From Flavobacteriales bacterium (GTDB lineage Bacteria; Bacteroidota; Bacteroidia; Flavobacteriales_D; Sanyastnellaceae), in the NCBI GenBank assembly GCA_002863125.1, contig PKEB01000015.1, forward strand, positions 1-64,000: 64,000 nt of DNA. Reading direction: 5' to 3'. This document shows, piece after piece, positions 62,899 to 64,000 of the stretch (the first letter of the stretch is position 1; every line of letters starts with the position of its first letter). Below the pieces are notes generated by a model. It saw only the letters and a program-made list of their open reading frames with translations. It did no database searches and was not told the origin of the DNA. The position numbers were made by a program, and so were the translations under genes.

Positions 62899-64000
62899 TC
62901 AGAGGAGGCCTTTGGCTTCTTCGAAAGCTGCTCCAAGGCCATCCGGGTTCTTTCCTCCCGCCGTAGCGAAGAACGGCTGGCCGCCGCCGCCGCCTTGGAT
63001 GTGCTTGGCGAGGTTGCGAACAATGTTGCCTGCATGCAAGTCCTTGCCGCTGACCAGGTCTTCGCTGATGGCGACCGTGAGCGTCACCTTGCCGCCGACC
63101 TGCGAACCGAACACGCCAAAGAAGGGGGCTTTTTCGTTTTTGAGTTGAAACGCGATGTCCTTGATGGCACCAGCATCCAGCGGCATTTCTCCGATGAAGG
63201 TGTTGATGCCGTTCACAACGTCGAGGTTGCTCGCGAGGTCCGATTTGGCCGCTGCGGCTTCCTTTTGCTTCACCGCATCCAATTCTTTTTGGAGGCTTGA
63301 ATGCTTGGTGAGGAGGTCTTCGACGGCCTTCTCGATGTTGGCTGGTGCCTTGAGCAGGGACTTGATGGCTTGCAGTGCGGTGCGCTCTGAATTCATGGCC
63401 TGAAGGGCCGCCGAGCCCGTGATGGCTTCAATGCGGCGGATGCCGGACGCAACGGCCGTTTCTTGCGTGATGCGGAACGAGCCCAGTGCGCCGGTGGCCG
63501 GTGCGTGGGTGCCGCCGCAGAGTTCCTTGGACGAATCGAATTCGATCATGCGTACCTCGTCGCCGTATTTCTCGCCGAAGAGCATCATGGCACCGCTCGC
63601 TTTGGCTTCCTCCATGCTGATCGCCCGGTGCTCTACAAGTGGGTGGTTGGCGAGGATTTTGGCATTCACCTTGGCCTCCACCTCGGCGAGTTCTTCGTCC
63701 GTGACCTTCGAGAAGTGTGAGAAATCAAAACGCAAGGACTCGGCTTTGACGAGGGACCCTTTTTGCTCCACGTGGGTGCCCAGCACTTCGCGCAATGCTT
63801 CGTGCACGAGGTGGGTTGCCGTGTGGTTGCGCTGGGTGTCGTCGCGACGGGAAGATTTGACGTGCGCCCCAAACGTGGCGTTGACATCAGCCGGCAGTTC
63901 GTTGACGAAATGAACGATGAGGTTGTTTTCTTTCTTGGTGTCGAAGACCGCGACGCTGCCACCAGGAGCCGTGAGGGTTCCTGCGTCTCCGACCTGACCA
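62899..64000 (-). CDS. alaS: Alanine-tRNA ligase, C-terminal part (runs off the window)
   Basis: About 367 residues of the 3' end; the frame stays open to the right edge. The editing domain zinc site is visible as HTATHLVHEAL (His-x3-His) and KELCGGTHAPATGALGSF (Cys and His ligands). The C-Ala oligomerisation domain follows (about the last 115 residues), including GKVTLTVAISEDLVSGKDLHAG and HIQGGGGGQPFFATAGG. The catalytic domain is outside the window. Confidence 0.95.
   Translation of the reverse strand, partial: GQVGDAGTLTAPGGSVAVFDTKKENNLIVHFVNELPADVNATFGAHVKSSRRDDTQRNHTATHLVHEALREVLGTHVEQKGSLVKAESLRFDFSHFSKVTDEELAEVEAKVNAKILANHPLVEHRAISMEEAKASGAMMLFGEKYGDEVRMIEFDSSKELCGGTHAPATGALGSFRITQETAVASGIRRIEAITGSAALQAMNSERTALQAIKSLLKAPANIEKAVEDLLTKHSSLQKELDAVKQKEAAAAKSDLASNLDVVNGINTFIGEMPLDAGAIKDIAFQLKNEKAPFFGVFGSQVGGKVTLTVAISEDLVSGKDLHAGNIVRNLAKHIQGGGGGQPFFATAGGKNPDGLGAAFEEAKGLL

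Noticed and set aside
1-64000. CRISPR arrays, insertion sequences, integrase genes or rRNA genes
   Set aside because: No regularly spaced direct repeats, transposase or integrase motifs, or rRNA sequence were seen on either strand.

Overview
The window comes from a Bacteroidota chromosome, most likely a marine Flavobacteriales-type organism with a moderately high-GC core. The lineage signs are: several secreted proteins with C-terminal type IX secretion (T9SS) sorting domains; promoters of the Bacteroidota kind (TTTG-N19-21-TAnnTTTG); almost no Shine-Dalgarno sequences; the DUF4290-murA gene pair; and a thioredoxin-reductase-type ferredoxin-NADP reductase. This is inference from gene content; no 16S gene or ribosomal protein operon is present.

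Region 1 (1-22 kb) is core chromosome: the 3' end of a giant T9SS adhesin, an acyl-CoA thioesterase, a GT9 glycosyltransferase, a phosphatase, menB, a TPR membrane protein, tRNA-Ser, asparaginase, TatD, an ExbB-4TM-ExbD-ExbD energy-transduction operon, a T9SS serine protease, a dehydrogenase coupled to MgtE, tadA, trmB, an alkyltransferase-like protein, Mrp plus a NifU C-terminal domain, and an FNR/ferredoxin pair.

Region 2 (22-31.5 kb) is a surface polysaccharide block on the minus strand. It holds a CpsB-type phosphatase, RmlB, two nucleotide-sugar dehydrogenases, UDP-glucuronate decarboxylase, a hexapeptide N-acetyltransferase and a sugar aminotransferase. Kdo transferase WaaA follows on the plus strand. 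The set makes UDP-glucuronate, UDP-xylose and part of an acetamido-sugar uronate pathway.

Region 3 (about 34.2-52.3 kb) is visibly more AT-rich and looks like an acquired locus for a sulfated polysaccharide. It encodes two sulfatases, two related clan GH-A hydrolases, a GH3 beta-glycosidase, a triple-module binding protein, a lipoprotein, two large outer-membrane barrels and a three-repeat secreted protein. No SusC/SusD pair is visible. It lies between a cyclophilin gene and tRNA-Gly; no integrase or transposase was found.

Region 4 (52.5-64 kb) is core again: an acyl-carrier-protein phosphodiesterase-like gene, DUF4290-murA, a TlpA-like thioredoxin, grpE-dnaJ, an ABC exporter pair, a Ppx/GppA phosphatase, a sigma-54 activator and the 3' part of alaS.

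Two genome-style signals stand out. Many core genes carry a -7-like box about 4 nt before the start codon, which would give leaderless transcripts. Neighbouring genes are often fused by TGATG stop/start overlaps.
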